A stretch of 64,000 bases of DNA from Pseudonocardia sp. TRM90224 (lineage in GTDB: Bacteria; Actinomycetota; Actinomycetes; Mycobacteriales; Pseudonocardiaceae), in the NCBI RefSeq assembly GCF_021245725.1, contig NZ_JAJGSX010000028.1:58409-122408 (forward strand), given 5' to 3'. Position numbers and translations under genes: made by a program. The notes beneath the pieces were generated by a model. That model saw only the letters and a list, made by a program, of their open reading frames with translations, was not told the DNA's origin and searched no databases. Below are positions 32,265 to 40,656 of this stretch, in pieces. The stretch's first letter is position 1, and each line of letters begins with the position of its first letter.

Positions 32265-33290
32265 GTGATCGGCGTACCCCGGAAGATCCTGATCCTGCTA
32301 GCCGCGCTGGCGTTCGTGCTTGCCGGCTGTGGCGGCGGCCAGCCGGCAGGCGGGGGCCCGGCCCCGCAGAAGATCAGGTTCGCGCTCGACTGGACGCCCA
32401 ACACCAACCACACGGGCCTGTTCGTCGCGCAGCAGGAGGGCTGGTTCCGCGACGCCGGGCTCAACGTCGAGATCGTGCCCTACAGCCAGGCGAGCGCCGA
32501 CACGCTCGTCTCGGCGGGGTCGGCGGAGTTCGGCATCTCGTTCCAGGACGGCTTCACGTTCTCGAAGGCGGCGGGCGCGGACATCACGTCGGTGATGGCG
32601 GTGCTGCAGCACTGGGCGTCGGAGATAGCGGTGCTCGCCGACCGCACCGACATCACCTCCCCGAAGGACCTCGACGGCAAGCTCTACGGCGGCTTCGGCT
32701 CGGCGTCGGAGGAGCCGAAGATGCGCTCGGTGATCAGGAATGCCGGGGGAGCGGGCACGTTCCAGAACGTCGTGCTCGACACCGGCGCCTACGAGGCGCT
32801 GTACGCGCGTCGGGTCGACTTCACCGAGCCGTTCGTGGCGTGGGAGGGCATCGAGGCGCAGCTGCGCGGCGTGCCGCTCAAGACGTTCGCGTACACCGAC
32901 TACGGCCTGCCCGATGCGTACAGCGTGATCATCTCGGGCAACAGCACGTGGTTGCAGGCGAACCCGGCAGCGGCGAAGGCGTTCGTCCAGGCGCTGCAGC
33001 GGGGCTACCAGCTCGCGGCCGACGACCCCGCCCGTGCCGGGCAGCTGCTGATGGACGCCAATCCCGGCGCGTTCACCGAGCCGGAGCTGGTGAGCCGCAG
33101 CCAGCGGCTGCTGAGCGAGAAGTACATGCGGGACGCAGCGGGCAAGGTCGGCACGCAGACGCTGGAGCGCTGGTCGGCCTACTCGGGGTGGCTCGCCGAT
33201 TCCGGTGTGCTGAGCGGGCCGGACGGCGAGCCGGTCAAGGGGCGGCCCGATTTCGCGACCTGGTTCACCAACGACTACATCACCCCATGA
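32265..33290 (+). CDS. thiY: NMT1/THI5-like substrate-binding lipoprotein (thiamine precursor uptake)
   Basis: The 341-residue protein has a lipoprotein signal (ILILLAALAFVLAGCGGG, lipobox LAGC) and an NMT1-like binding fold: KIRFALDWTPNTNHTGLFVA, GWFRDAGLNVEIVPYSQASA, VSAGSAEFGISFQDGFTFS and LQANPAAAKAFVQALQRGYQ. DWTPNTNH is typical of ThiY proteins that bind formylaminopyrimidine/HMP precursors. The TPP riboswitch before it confirms a thiamine-related role; the exact pyrimidine is not certain. GTG 32265 is fixed by the ribosome site inside the riboswitch. Confidence 0.92.
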   Translation: MIGVPRKILILLAALAFVLAGCGGGQPAGGGPAPQKIRFALDWTPNTNHTGLFVAQQEGWFRDAGLNVEIVPYSQASADTLVSAGSAEFGISFQDGFTFSKAAGADITSVMAVLQHWASEIAVLADRTDITSPKDLDGKLYGGFGSASEEPKMRSVIRNAGGAGTFQNVVLDTGAYEALYARRVDFTEPFVAWEGIEAQLRGVPLKTFAYTDYGLPDAYSVIISGNSTWLQANPAAAKAFVQALQRGYQLAADDPARAGQLLMDANPGAFTEPELVSRSQRLLSEKYMRDAAGKVGTQTLERWSAYSGWLADSGVLSGPDGEPVKGRPDFATWFTNDYITP

Positions 33291-34045
33291 GCAAGGCGGT
33301 GGTCGTCAAGCTGTGGCCGGCCACGCTGCTCGTCGCCGCCGGCCTGGTGCTGTGGCAGGTGCTGGTGACGGTCAGCGGGGTGCGGCCGCAGGTGCTGCCC
33401 TCGCCGCTGCGGGTGGTCGAGCAGGGGTGGGCGTTCCGGGCGCAGATCTGGACGAACACAATGCCGACCCTGCAGGTCACGGCCGTCGGGTTCGCGGTGT
33501 CGCTGGTGCTGGGCTGGACGCTCGCGATCGCGGTCGACTTCTCGCCGTGGCTGCGCAGGGCGCTCACGCCGCTCTTCGTCGCGTCGCAGGCGCTGCCGAT
33601 CATCGTGATCGCCCCGCTAGTGATCATCTGGTTCGGGTTCGGGCTGCTGCCGAAGGTGCTGGTGATCGCGCTCGTGACGTTCTTCCCGGTGGCCGTCGGG
33701 CTGATCGAGGGGTTCGCCGCGACCGACCGGCAGGCGATCAACCTGCTGCGCAGCATGGGCGCGTCGCGGTGGAAGGTGTTCCGGTACGTGCGGCTGCCGG
33801 GCGCGATGCCGCGGTTCTTCACCGCGCTGCGCACCGGCATCACCTACGCCGTGACGGGCGCGATCTTCGCGGAGTACGTCGGCGCCACGGCCGGGCTGGG
33901 GATCTTCATGAACCAGCAGAAGAGCTCGTTCCGGACGGACCTGGTGCTGGCCGCCGTCCTCGTCACGGTCGTGCTGACGGTCGTGCTGTTCACCCTGACC
34001 TACCTGGTGGAGCGGCTCACGATCCCTTGGAGCCGGCATGGCTGA
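33287..34045 (+). CDS. thiX: ABC transporter permease of the thiamine-precursor importer
   Basis: The 252-residue SsuC/TauC-type permease has six membrane helices and the EAA loop EGFAATDRQAINLLRSMGASRWKVFRYVRLPGAMP. ATG 33287 overlaps the binding-protein stop codon (ATGA). Its own stop lies 8 bp inside the ATPase gene. Gene order binding protein-permease-ATPase matches ThiYXZ-type operons, all under the one TPP riboswitch. Confidence 0.9.
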   Translation: MSKAVVVKLWPATLLVAAGLVLWQVLVTVSGVRPQVLPSPLRVVEQGWAFRAQIWTNTMPTLQVTAVGFAVSLVLGWTLAIAVDFSPWLRRALTPLFVASQALPIIVIAPLVIIWFGFGLLPKVLVIALVTFFPVAVGLIEGFAATDRQAINLLRSMGASRWKVFRYVRLPGAMPRFFTALRTGITYAVTGAIFAEYVGATAGLGIFMNQQKSSFRTDLVLAAVLVTVVLTVVLFTLTYLVERLTIPWSRHG

Positions 34046-34808
34046 GATCAAGCTGATGGTCGACGGGCTGGTGAAGGCGTTCGGGCCGGAGCTCCCCGTG
34101 CTCGACGGGGTCTCGTTCGCGGTCGCGCCGGGGGAGTTCGTCTCGCTGGTCGGGCCGAGCGGGTGCGGCAAGTCGACGCTGTTCAACGTTATCGCCGGGT
34201 TGGAACCGCCCGACGGCGGCCGGGTGCTCGTCGAAGGTGACGACGCGACCGGCCGGGTCGACCCGTTTGCGTACATGCCTCAGCAGGACCTGCTGTTCCC
34301 GTGGCGAACGGTGATCGACAACGCCGCGCTCGGGCTGGAGGTCGCCGGGGTGCGGCGGCGGGAGGCGCGGGAGCGGGCGGCGGAGCTGTTCGAGCCGTTC
34401 GGGCTGGCCGGGTTCGAGCGGGCGCACCCGCGCGAGCTCTCGGGCGGGATGCGCCAGCGGGCGGCGCTGCTGCGCACGGTGGTGCAGGACCGGCCCGTCC
34501 TGCTGCTCGACGAGCCGTTCGGCGCGCTCGACTCGCTCACCCGCACCGACATGCAGACCTGGCTCGACGAGGTGCGCGCCCGGTACGACTGGACGGTCCT
34601 GATGATCACCCACGACGTCCGGGAGGCGATCTACCTCTCCGACCGGGTCGTCGTGCTGGCGCCGCGCCCGACGTCGGTGCACCGGGAGATCGCCGTCGAC
34701 CTGCCACGCCCGCGCGACCTCGACATGATCACCTCGGCCCGCTTCGCCGAGCTGGAGGCGGAGCTGCTCGACGCCCTGCGGCGGCGGGGGAGCAACCGGG
34801 TCGGCTGA
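34038..34808 (+). CDS. thiZ: ABC transporter ATPase of the thiamine-precursor importer
   Basis: The 256-residue ATPase of the nitrate/sulfonate/taurine group has Walker A LVGPSGCGKSTLFNVIAG, Q-loop AYMPQQDLLFPWRTVIDN, signature ELSGGMRQRAALLRTV, Walker B VLLLDEPFGALDSL and H-loop VLMITHDVREAIYL. ATG 34038 lies within the last codons of the permease gene, giving translational coupling. All catalytic motifs are standard. Confidence 0.92.
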   Translation: MAEIKLMVDGLVKAFGPELPVLDGVSFAVAPGEFVSLVGPSGCGKSTLFNVIAGLEPPDGGRVLVEGDDATGRVDPFAYMPQQDLLFPWRTVIDNAALGLEVAGVRRREARERAAELFEPFGLAGFERAHPRELSGGMRQRAALLRTVVQDRPVLLLDEPFGALDSLTRTDMQTWLDEVRARYDWTVLMITHDVREAIYLSDRVVVLAPRPTSVHREIAVDLPRPRDLDMITSARFAELEAELLDALRRRGSNRVG

Positions 34809-34814
34809 CCGAAC

Positions 34815-34877
34815 TTCCCCACCGTTTTGGGTGGATGCGCGCTCGCAGAGCGCGCAAGTGCACAAAACGGTGGGGAA
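34815..34877. terminator. TTCCCCACCGTTTTG hairpin, copy 1 (branched)
   Basis: The outer arms TTCCCCACCGTTTTG (34815-34829) and CAAAACGGTGGGGAA (34863-34877) are perfect over 15 bp. The loop itself contains a perfect stem GCGCGCTC-GCA-GAGCGCGC. The element ends the thiYXZ operon and lies 2 bp from the convergent DUF1579 gene. A related hairpin is at 50706-50763. Confidence 0.8.
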
Positions 34878-34879
34878 CT

Positions 34880-35323
34880 TCAGCTCACCTTCTTGGCGTC
34901 GAGGTCGTAGCCGCCGCCGGGCCACTGCCACTTCCCGCGGTAGCTCGTGCGGTCGGCGCCGAACGTGCCCCGGTAGAAGTTCTCCGAGTCCTTCTCACCG
35001 AACCAGATCGTGAAGCCGTCCTCGTCGATCTCGTAGGTGTAGGTGAAGTTGGCGCCGTGGTTGTCCATCAGGTGCGAGCGCAGGGTCTGAGTGTCCTCGT
35101 CGAAGCCGATGTACTCGACGGCCTTGATGCGCCGGTCGCCGGGCGTGTGGAAGTCGATGTGGTTGACCAGGAAGAAGCCGCCCTCCATCCACTCGGACGT
35201 GCTGGTGCCGGATGCGAGCGGGCCCGAGTCCTCCCAGCTGCCCACCATCCAGTCCAGCGTGCGCAGGGCCGGGTGCGGCGCCTTCGGCAGGTTGGCGGCT
35301 GCGGCGTTGTTGTTGTCGGCCAT
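34880..35323 (-). CDS. DUF1579 family protein
   Basis: The 147-residue beta-barrel-type protein has the family pattern LDWMVGSWEDSGPLASGTSTSEWMEGGFFLVNHID, then AVEYIGFDEDTQTLRSHLMD and GFTIWFGEKDSENFYRGTF. The family is of unknown function and resembles lipocalin-like or heme-binding folds. ATG 35323 follows GAGGGAGCG. The N-terminus is polar and Asn/Ala-rich. It is transcribed toward the hairpin at the thiamine operon end. Confidence 0.84.
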   Translation of the reverse strand: MADNNNAAAANLPKAPHPALRTLDWMVGSWEDSGPLASGTSTSEWMEGGFFLVNHIDFHTPGDRRIKAVEYIGFDEDTQTLRSHLMDNHGANFTYTYEIDEDGFTIWFGEKDSENFYRGTFGADRTSYRGKWQWPGGGYDLDAKKVS

Positions 35324-35455
35324 GGTGGTGCGCTCCCTCGTCGACGACGTGCTGACGGCAGCCATCCTCGAATCCGCCGCGCCCCGCGGGCATCCGTGCC
35401 GACCACGTGGGCGCCACCTGCCGACCACGTGTCTCCAGGAGGTCGCCAGTTGGGG

Positions 35456-36220
35456 CTACGCGACGACGGGGTCGGGGTCGCCGCGGGTCGACTCGTGCAG
35501 GTCGGCGAGGTCGCCGTAGAGCGCGAGCGTGTCGGGGTGGTGGGGCCCCAGCAGCCGTGACGAGTCGGTGGCCGCGCGTTCCAGCAACGTGATCGCCTGA
35601 TCACAATTGCCGAGCTGCGCATGGCATTCGGCGGCCGCTGCGCGCAGGCAGATCACGTGGAGGTGCAGCGGTCCGTGCGCCTGCTCGGCGTCGTTCAACG
35701 CGGCTTGCAGCAGCGCGGCAGCCGATTCGACGTCGCCGTTCTCGGCCCGGGCGAGCGCCATTCCCAGCCGCGACGTCAACGTGTCCGGATGCGTCGGCCC
35801 GAGCACCTGTCGACGTTCGGTGCTGATCCGCCCGGAATGGATCAGCGCCTCCTCCGTGCGGCCGGCGAGGCGGCACGCGGTGGCGAGCGCGTCGCCGGCG
35901 GTGAGCGTACGCGGATCGGTCGCGCCGAGCAGCCGGGTGCGGTCGGCGACCGCCGCCTCCAGCTGCGCGATGCCTTCCTCCCACCGCTGCGCCGCGACCA
36001 GCGCGACCGCGAGGTTCCCGGCCACGGTGAGCGACCCGGGATCGGCGTGCCCGAGCAGCATCTGGCACTCGATCAGCGTCTCCTCGAACAGCATCGCCGC
36101 ATGCTCGGGACGGTCGGCAGCCAGGTGCGCCGCCGCCATCGCATTGCGCTCGACGAGCGCGTTCAGCTCCTCCGTCGTGGTCAGGGCGTCGCGGCTGTTG
36201 CCGGCCGACCACCACGCCAT
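35456..36220 (-). CDS. Tetratricopeptide-repeat protein (kinesin-light-chain type)
   Basis: The 254-residue helical protein has about five TPR_10/TPR_12-like repeats of 42 residues. Each contains a variant of LLGATDPRTLTAGDALATAC, LGPTHPDTLTSRLGMALARA or LGPHHPDTLALYGDLADLHE. In actinomycetes such repeats usually follow a signalling ATPase or other domain, but here they stand alone. A protein-binding role is likely; partners are unknown. The gene lies 132 bp upstream of DUF1579 on the same strand. The start ATG 36220 has no strong ribosome site. Confidence 0.78.
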   Translation of the reverse strand: MAWWSAGNSRDALTTTEELNALVERNAMAAAHLAADRPEHAAMLFEETLIECQMLLGHADPGSLTVAGNLAVALVAAQRWEEGIAQLEAAVADRTRLLGATDPRTLTAGDALATACRLAGRTEEALIHSGRISTERRQVLGPTHPDTLTSRLGMALARAENGDVESAAALLQAALNDAEQAHGPLHLHVICLRAAAAECHAQLGNCDQAITLLERAATDSSRLLGPHHPDTLALYGDLADLHESTRGDPDPVVA

Positions 36221-36381
36221 GTCCGCGCTCCCCCCGCTCGGAATGTGGGAGCCAAAATAGCGAGAACCTGACCGCTCGTCGATGGGTCGTGACCGTTCGC
36301 AACGTTCCTTGCGGTGAATGCCCGCGGATTTAACCTGTCATACAGGAATGCTTACGGCAGGTCCGCCGATATGGTTGACGT

Positions 36382-36612
36382 GTGCGAATGACGCGCAACG
36401 CCCGCAAGCACGGCATCGATCCCGGCGATGTGCGCGCCGTCCTGACCGCACCGCTGCAGTCGATCATTCAGGACGATCTTGTGCTGCACATCGGGTTGAA
36501 CCGCCACCGCGATCTCCTCGAGGTCGTCGTTGCGCCCGGCGACCCGGTGACCGTGGTGCACGCGATGCGGCTGCGCCCGGCCAACTACCCGCTGTTGCGC
36601 GCAGGTTCCTAG
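36382..36612 (+). CDS. Small toxin-like protein (BrnT/RelE-like fold family, orphan)
   Basis: The 76-residue protein follows a pattern seen in toxin-like actinobacterial families: MTRNARKHGIDPGDVRAVL, then LVLHIGLNRHRDLLEVVV and VTVVHAMRLRPANYPLL, that is helix-strand-strand-strand-helix with a late VHAMRLRP. Start GTG 36382 or ATG 36388. No antitoxin gene lies beside it, and its last 4 bp overlap the convergent LacI gene. A dyad CCTGT-CAT-ACAGG (36334-36346) lies upstream. Toxin activity is only a family-based guess. Confidence 0.6.
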   Translation: MRMTRNARKHGIDPGDVRAVLTAPLQSIIQDDLVLHIGLNRHRDLLEVVVAPGDPVTVVHAMRLRPANYPLLRAGS

Positions 36613-37634
36613 GACCGGGTGCGCAGGTTCGTCGAGGCGCGGACGACGAGCTCCGGGTCGAACACGACCTGGCGGTGGACGTGCTCTGCCGTGCCGCGCG
36701 ACTCTTCGAGCAGCAGCTCCGCCGCGGTGCGGCCGAGCAGGTGCCGGGGCTGGCTCACGGAGGTGAGCGGCACGGCGGCGGCCTCGGCGTAGACGATGTC
36801 GTCGTACCCGACGATCGCGAGGTCGTCGGGCACCCGCAGGCCGAGCCGCACCATCTGCTGCAGCAGCCCGACCGCGAGCAGGTCGTTCGCGCAGAACGCC
36901 GCCGTCGGGCGGCGCGACGTCGGCAGCCCGGCGATCCGCTCACCGGCGCGACGGCCCTCCGCGACGTTGAGCGCGGCCGTCTCCAGCACGGTCAGCGGCT
37001 CGGTCCCGGCCCGCGCGATGGCCTGCTTCGCGCCCTCGATGCGGTCGGCGACCTGCCGGATCGACGGCGGCCCGCCGACGAACGCGATCCGCTCGTGCCC
37101 CGTCTCCAGCAGGTGGGTGGCGGCGAGGCTACCGCCGAGCACGTCGTCGACGGTCACCGAGCAGCGCTCGGGGCCGCCGCCGTGGTCGACGAGCACCACC
37201 GGGGTGCCGCGCGCGGCGAGCCGGGAGACGACCGCCAGGTCGTTGCCGACCGGGGTGATCAGCACGCCCTCGACCCGCTGCTGCTCCAGCAGGTCGAGGT
37301 AGAACGACTCGCGGACGCCGTCCTCGCCGCTGTTGCAGAGGTACAGGGCGAGCCCGGCGGCGTGCGCTGCCTCCTCGATGCCCGTGGCGACGTCGGTGAA
37401 GAACGGGTTGGCGGTGTCGAGCACGACATAGGCGAGCGTGCGGCTGCCACCTCCGCGCAGCTGGCGAGCCGGCTCGTTGCGGACGAAGCCCAGCGCGTCG
37501 ATCGCCGACAGGACGCGCATCCGGTTGCGCTCGCTGACCAGCTCGGGCCGGTTGAGCACGTTCGACACGGTGCCGAGCGAAACACCTGCGCGGGCCGCGA
37601 CGTCCTTCATGCTCGGCGCTCCAGGTACGGACAC
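36609..37634 (-). CDS. LacI-family repressor of rhamnose genes
   Basis: The 341-residue LacI protein has the HTH MKDVAARAGVSLGTVSNVLNRPELVSERNRMRV with a hinge-helix region RQLRGGGSRTLAYVV. The sugar-binding domain has TANPFFTDVATGIEEAA, HERIAFVGGPPSIRQVADRI, AAFCANDLLAVGLLQQM and VPDDLAIVGYDDI. It is divergent from the rhamnosidase operon, whose leader contains the classic LacI-type palindrome TGAAACGTTTCA. A degenerate copy lies before its own start. It most likely represses both units until rhamnose or a rhamnose derivative appears. Confidence 0.92.
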   Translation of the reverse strand: MSVPGAPSMKDVAARAGVSLGTVSNVLNRPELVSERNRMRVLSAIDALGFVRNEPARQLRGGGSRTLAYVVLDTANPFFTDVATGIEEAAHAAGLALYLCNSGEDGVRESFYLDLLEQQRVEGVLITPVGNDLAVVSRLAARGTPVVLVDHGGGPERCSVTVDDVLGGSLAATHLLETGHERIAFVGGPPSIRQVADRIEGAKQAIARAGTEPLTVLETAALNVAEGRRAGERIAGLPTSRRPTAAFCANDLLAVGLLQQMVRLGLRVPDDLAIVGYDDIVYAEAAAVPLTSVSQPRHLLGRTAAELLLEESRGTAEHVHRQVVFDPELVVRASTNLRTRS

Positions 37635-37678
37635 CGGCCTCCCTCCCTCGCTGGTGGATCGCCGCTGAACATCACCGC

Positions 37679-37690
37679 TGAAACGTCACC
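37679..37690. promoter_or_regulatory. Half-conserved LacI operator before the repressor gene
   Basis: TGAAACGTCACC keeps the left half of TGAAACGTTTCA and lies 45 bp upstream of the lacI-type start codon. Autoregulation through this weaker site is plausible. Confidence 0.4.
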
Positions 37691-37778
37691 GGTCAGGGCG
37701 TCCTGGCTGGTCGGCGAGCCAGGTCGGCACAGGGTAGCGCTGCGCGTGCGCATGCCGTACAGAGTGGTGTGATGCGTA

Positions 37779-37808
37779 TTGACGCACGGGAAAGCCGGGC
37801 CCTACTGT
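37779..37808 (+). promoter_or_regulatory. Promoter of the rhamnosidase operon
   Basis: TTGACG (37779-37784) and TACTGT (37803-37808) are separated by 18 bp. The predicted start near 37815 is about 40 nt before the GTG. The operator palindrome follows directly downstream. Confidence 0.6.
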
Positions 37809-37824
37809 CGCCAGCGAACGTCCT

Positions 37825-37836
37825 TGAAACGTTTCA
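37825..37836. promoter_or_regulatory. LacI-type operator TGAAACGTTTCA
   Basis: A perfect 12-bp palindrome with the central CG typical of LacI-family operators sits just downstream of the promoter and 18 bp before the rhamnosidase start codon. Bound repressor there would block transcription. Confidence 0.8.
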
Positions 37837-37854
37837 TCAGCTGGCGGAGGCACA

Positions 37855-40656
37855 GTGACCCGGCCACGGCCAACCCCCATCCGCTTCGAGCACGCGGCCG
37901 ATGGTTTCGGCATCGGAGTTGCCGAACCACGACTGTCCTGGACGGTCCCGGACGCCCCGGACGGCGCGGTCGCGACGTCATATGAGCTGGAGCTGGCCCG
38001 CGACGGGGTCGACGGGCCTGGGGAGACGGTGACCGTCGCCGGCCCGGATCAGGTGCTCGTCCCGTGGCCGTTCGCGCCGCTGGCCTCGCGGGCCGCCGGC
38101 GCCGTGCGGGTGCGGGTCACAGGCGGCGAGTGGATCTCCGAGTGGAGCGAGCCGGCCCGTTTCGAGACGACGCTGCTCGACCCGGCCGAGTGGACGTCCC
38201 GGTTCATCTCGCCGAGCGCGATCGGCGGGATCGGCGACCCGGCACCGGTCCTGCACGGCTCCGTGACGTTGCCGGGCGGCATCGTGGCGGCACGGCTGCA
38301 CGTGACCGCGCACGGCTTGCACGTCACGTCGATCAACGGGCGGCGGGTCGGCGACGAGCACCTCGCGCCGGGCTGGACGTCCTACCCGAACCGGCTCGCG
38401 TTCCGCACCCACGACGTCACAGCGCTGGTCGCGGAGGGCACGAACACGATCGACGTGCTGCTGGGCAACGGCTGGTTCCGCGGCAGGCTCGGGTTCACCG
38501 GCCTGCGCGCCCGCTACGGCGACCGGCTCGCCGCGCTGGCGCAGCTGGAGGTCACCCACGCCGACGGCACCGTCACGACGTACGGCACGGGCCCCGACTG
38601 GAGCGCGTCGCCGAGCGGCGTGCTCGCCGACGACCTCTACGACGGCCAGATCACCGACCTGCGCCTGCGCGACGACGCGCCCCGCGACACCGTCGAGGTG
38701 GTCGCGGCCGAGCCGGCCGTGCTGTCCAGATTGGTCGCGCCGGAGGACCCACCGGTCCGCACGGTCGCGGTGGTGCCCGCGGTCGCCGTGACCTGCTCGC
38801 CCTCGGGCAAGCAGCTGGTCGACTTCGGCGAGAACGTCGTCGGGTGGGTGCGCCTGCGGGTGCGCGGGACATCGGGGCAGACCGTCACGATCCGCCACGC
38901 CGAGGTGCTCGAGCACGGCGAGCTCGGGGTGCGGCCGCTGCGCGGAGCCAAGGCCACCGACACCTACGTGCTGGCGGGCACCGGCGAGGAGGTGCTGGAG
39001 CCGTCGCTGACGTTCCACGGGTTCCGCTACGCCGAGGTCGATGGCATCGAGATCGACGTGGCGGCCGCCGAGGCCGTCGTGATCAGCTCGGACCTGCGCC
39101 GGACCGGTGAGTTCGGCTGCTCCGAGCCCGACGTGGAGACGCTGCACGCCAACGTCGAGCGCAGCATGCGCGGGAACTTCCTGACCGTGCCCACCGACTG
39201 TCCGCAGCGCGAGGAGCGGCTGGGCTGGACCGGCGACATCCAGGTGTTCGCGCCGACCGCGTCGTTCATCGGCGACGCCGCGGGCTTCCTGCGCGCGTGG
39301 CTGCGCGACCTCGCCGCCGAGCAGTTCGAGGACGGCTCGGTGCCGTTCGTGGTGCCCGACGTGCTGCACAACGCCGGCCCGGCCGCCGCGGCGTGGGGCG
39401 ACGCCGCGACCGTCGTGCCCTGGACGCTCTACGAGCGCTACGGCGACGCGAAGGTGCTGGCCGAGCAGTACCCGAGCATGCGCGCGTGGGTGGACCGGCA
39501 GGCCGCGCTGGCCACCCCCGACGGGCTGTGGGCGGGTGGTTTCCAGTTCGGCGACTGGCTCGATCCCGCAGCGCCGCCGGACGACCCGTTCGCCGCGAAG
39601 GTCGACGCCGACATCGTCGCCACCGCGCACCTCGCGCGCTCCGCCGGCATCGTCGCGGCGACGGCCGAGGTGCTGGGGAAGGCCGACGACGCGCGCGAGT
39701 ACACCGCGCTCGCCGCGCGGGCGCGGGCCGCGTTCGCGGACGAGTACGTCAGCCCGGCCGGGCGGATCGTCGGCGACGCGCCGACCGCGTACGCGATGGC
39801 GCTGGTCTGGGACCTGCTCTCCGACGAGCGGCAGCGCACCGGTGCCGGTCGCCGGCTCGCCGACCTGGTCAGAGCCGGCGGCTTCCGCGTGGCGACCGGC
39901 TTCGTCGGGACACCGCTGATCACCGACGCGCTGACGATCATCGGTGAACCGGAGCTCGCCTACCGGCTGCTGCTGGAGCGCGGCTGCCCGTCGTGGCTGT
40001 ACCCGGTGTCGATGGGCGCGACGACCATCTGGGAGCGCTGGGACAGCATGCTCCCCGACGGCACGATCAACCCCGGCGAGATGACGTCGTTCAACCACTA
40101 CGCGCTCGGCGCGGTCGCCGACTGGTTGCACCGCGTCGTCGCCGGGCTCGCGCCGGCTGCGCCGGGCTACCGGGAGGTGCTGGTGCGGCCGCTGCCGGGC
40201 GGCGGGCTGACGCACGCGTCGGCGCGGCTCGACACGCCCTACGGCCGCACGTCGGTCGCGTGGCGGCGGGCGTCCGGGCGGTTCGTGCTCGACGTCGAGG
40301 TGCCGTTCGGCGCCTCCGCCGCGGTCCACGTCCCGGGCATCGACGAGCCGCAACGGGTCGGGCCGGGCACGCACCACTGGGACGTCGCGGAGCAGGCGAC
40401 GCCGCAAAGGCGGCTCGACACCGTCCGCGACCTGCTGGACGACCGGGCGGCGTGGGCCGACATCGTGGCGGCCGCCGCGGAGCTCGACATCGCCGACGAC
40501 GCCGCGGTGCTCGCGGGCAAGCTGGGCCGCTACCTCGACCACCCCGTCGACGCGCTGCCGGAGGCACTCGTCATCGGCTTCCTGCCCGAAGCCGGCGAGG
40601 CGCACCCGCGGCTGCGGAAGATCATCGCCCACCACCGGGAAACGGAGCGAGCATGA
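37855..40656 (+). CDS. Alpha-L-rhamnosidase (GH78)
   Basis: The 933-residue GH78 enzyme releases L-rhamnose from glycosides. The N-terminal carbohydrate-binding-like beta domains (WTVPDAPDGAVATSYELELA, LHVTAHGLHVTSINGRRVG, LLGNGWFRGRLGF) are followed by the (alpha/alpha)6 barrel with the acid block TVPTDCPQREERLGWTGDIQ. It also has AGGFQFGDWLDPAAPPDDPF, SMGATTIWERWDSMLPDGTI and the C-terminal beta sandwich. No signal peptide is visible, so it acts on imported rhamnosides. About 90 residues (843-933) extend beyond the sandwich as a helical tail of unknown role. GTG 37855 follows GGCGGAGG. Confidence 0.94.
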   Translation: MTRPRPTPIRFEHAADGFGIGVAEPRLSWTVPDAPDGAVATSYELELARDGVDGPGETVTVAGPDQVLVPWPFAPLASRAAGAVRVRVTGGEWISEWSEPARFETTLLDPAEWTSRFISPSAIGGIGDPAPVLHGSVTLPGGIVAARLHVTAHGLHVTSINGRRVGDEHLAPGWTSYPNRLAFRTHDVTALVAEGTNTIDVLLGNGWFRGRLGFTGLRARYGDRLAALAQLEVTHADGTVTTYGTGPDWSASPSGVLADDLYDGQITDLRLRDDAPRDTVEVVAAEPAVLSRLVAPEDPPVRTVAVVPAVAVTCSPSGKQLVDFGENVVGWVRLRVRGTSGQTVTIRHAEVLEHGELGVRPLRGAKATDTYVLAGTGEEVLEPSLTFHGFRYAEVDGIEIDVAAAEAVVISSDLRRTGEFGCSEPDVETLHANVERSMRGNFLTVPTDCPQREERLGWTGDIQVFAPTASFIGDAAGFLRAWLRDLAAEQFEDGSVPFVVPDVLHNAGPAAAAWGDAATVVPWTLYERYGDAKVLAEQYPSMRAWVDRQAALATPDGLWAGGFQFGDWLDPAAPPDDPFAAKVDADIVATAHLARSAGIVAATAEVLGKADDAREYTALAARARAAFADEYVSPAGRIVGDAPTAYAMALVWDLLSDERQRTGAGRRLADLVRAGGFRVATGFVGTPLITDALTIIGEPELAYRLLLERGCPSWLYPVSMGATTIWERWDSMLPDGTINPGEMTSFNHYALGAVADWLHRVVAGLAPAAPGYREVLVRPLPGGGLTHASARLDTPYGRTSVAWRRASGRFVLDVEVPFGASAAVHVPGIDEPQRVGPGTHHWDVAEQATPQRRLDTVRDLLDDRAAWADIVAAAAELDIADDAAVLAGKLGRYLDHPVDALPEALVIGFLPEAGEAHPRLRKIIAHHRETERA

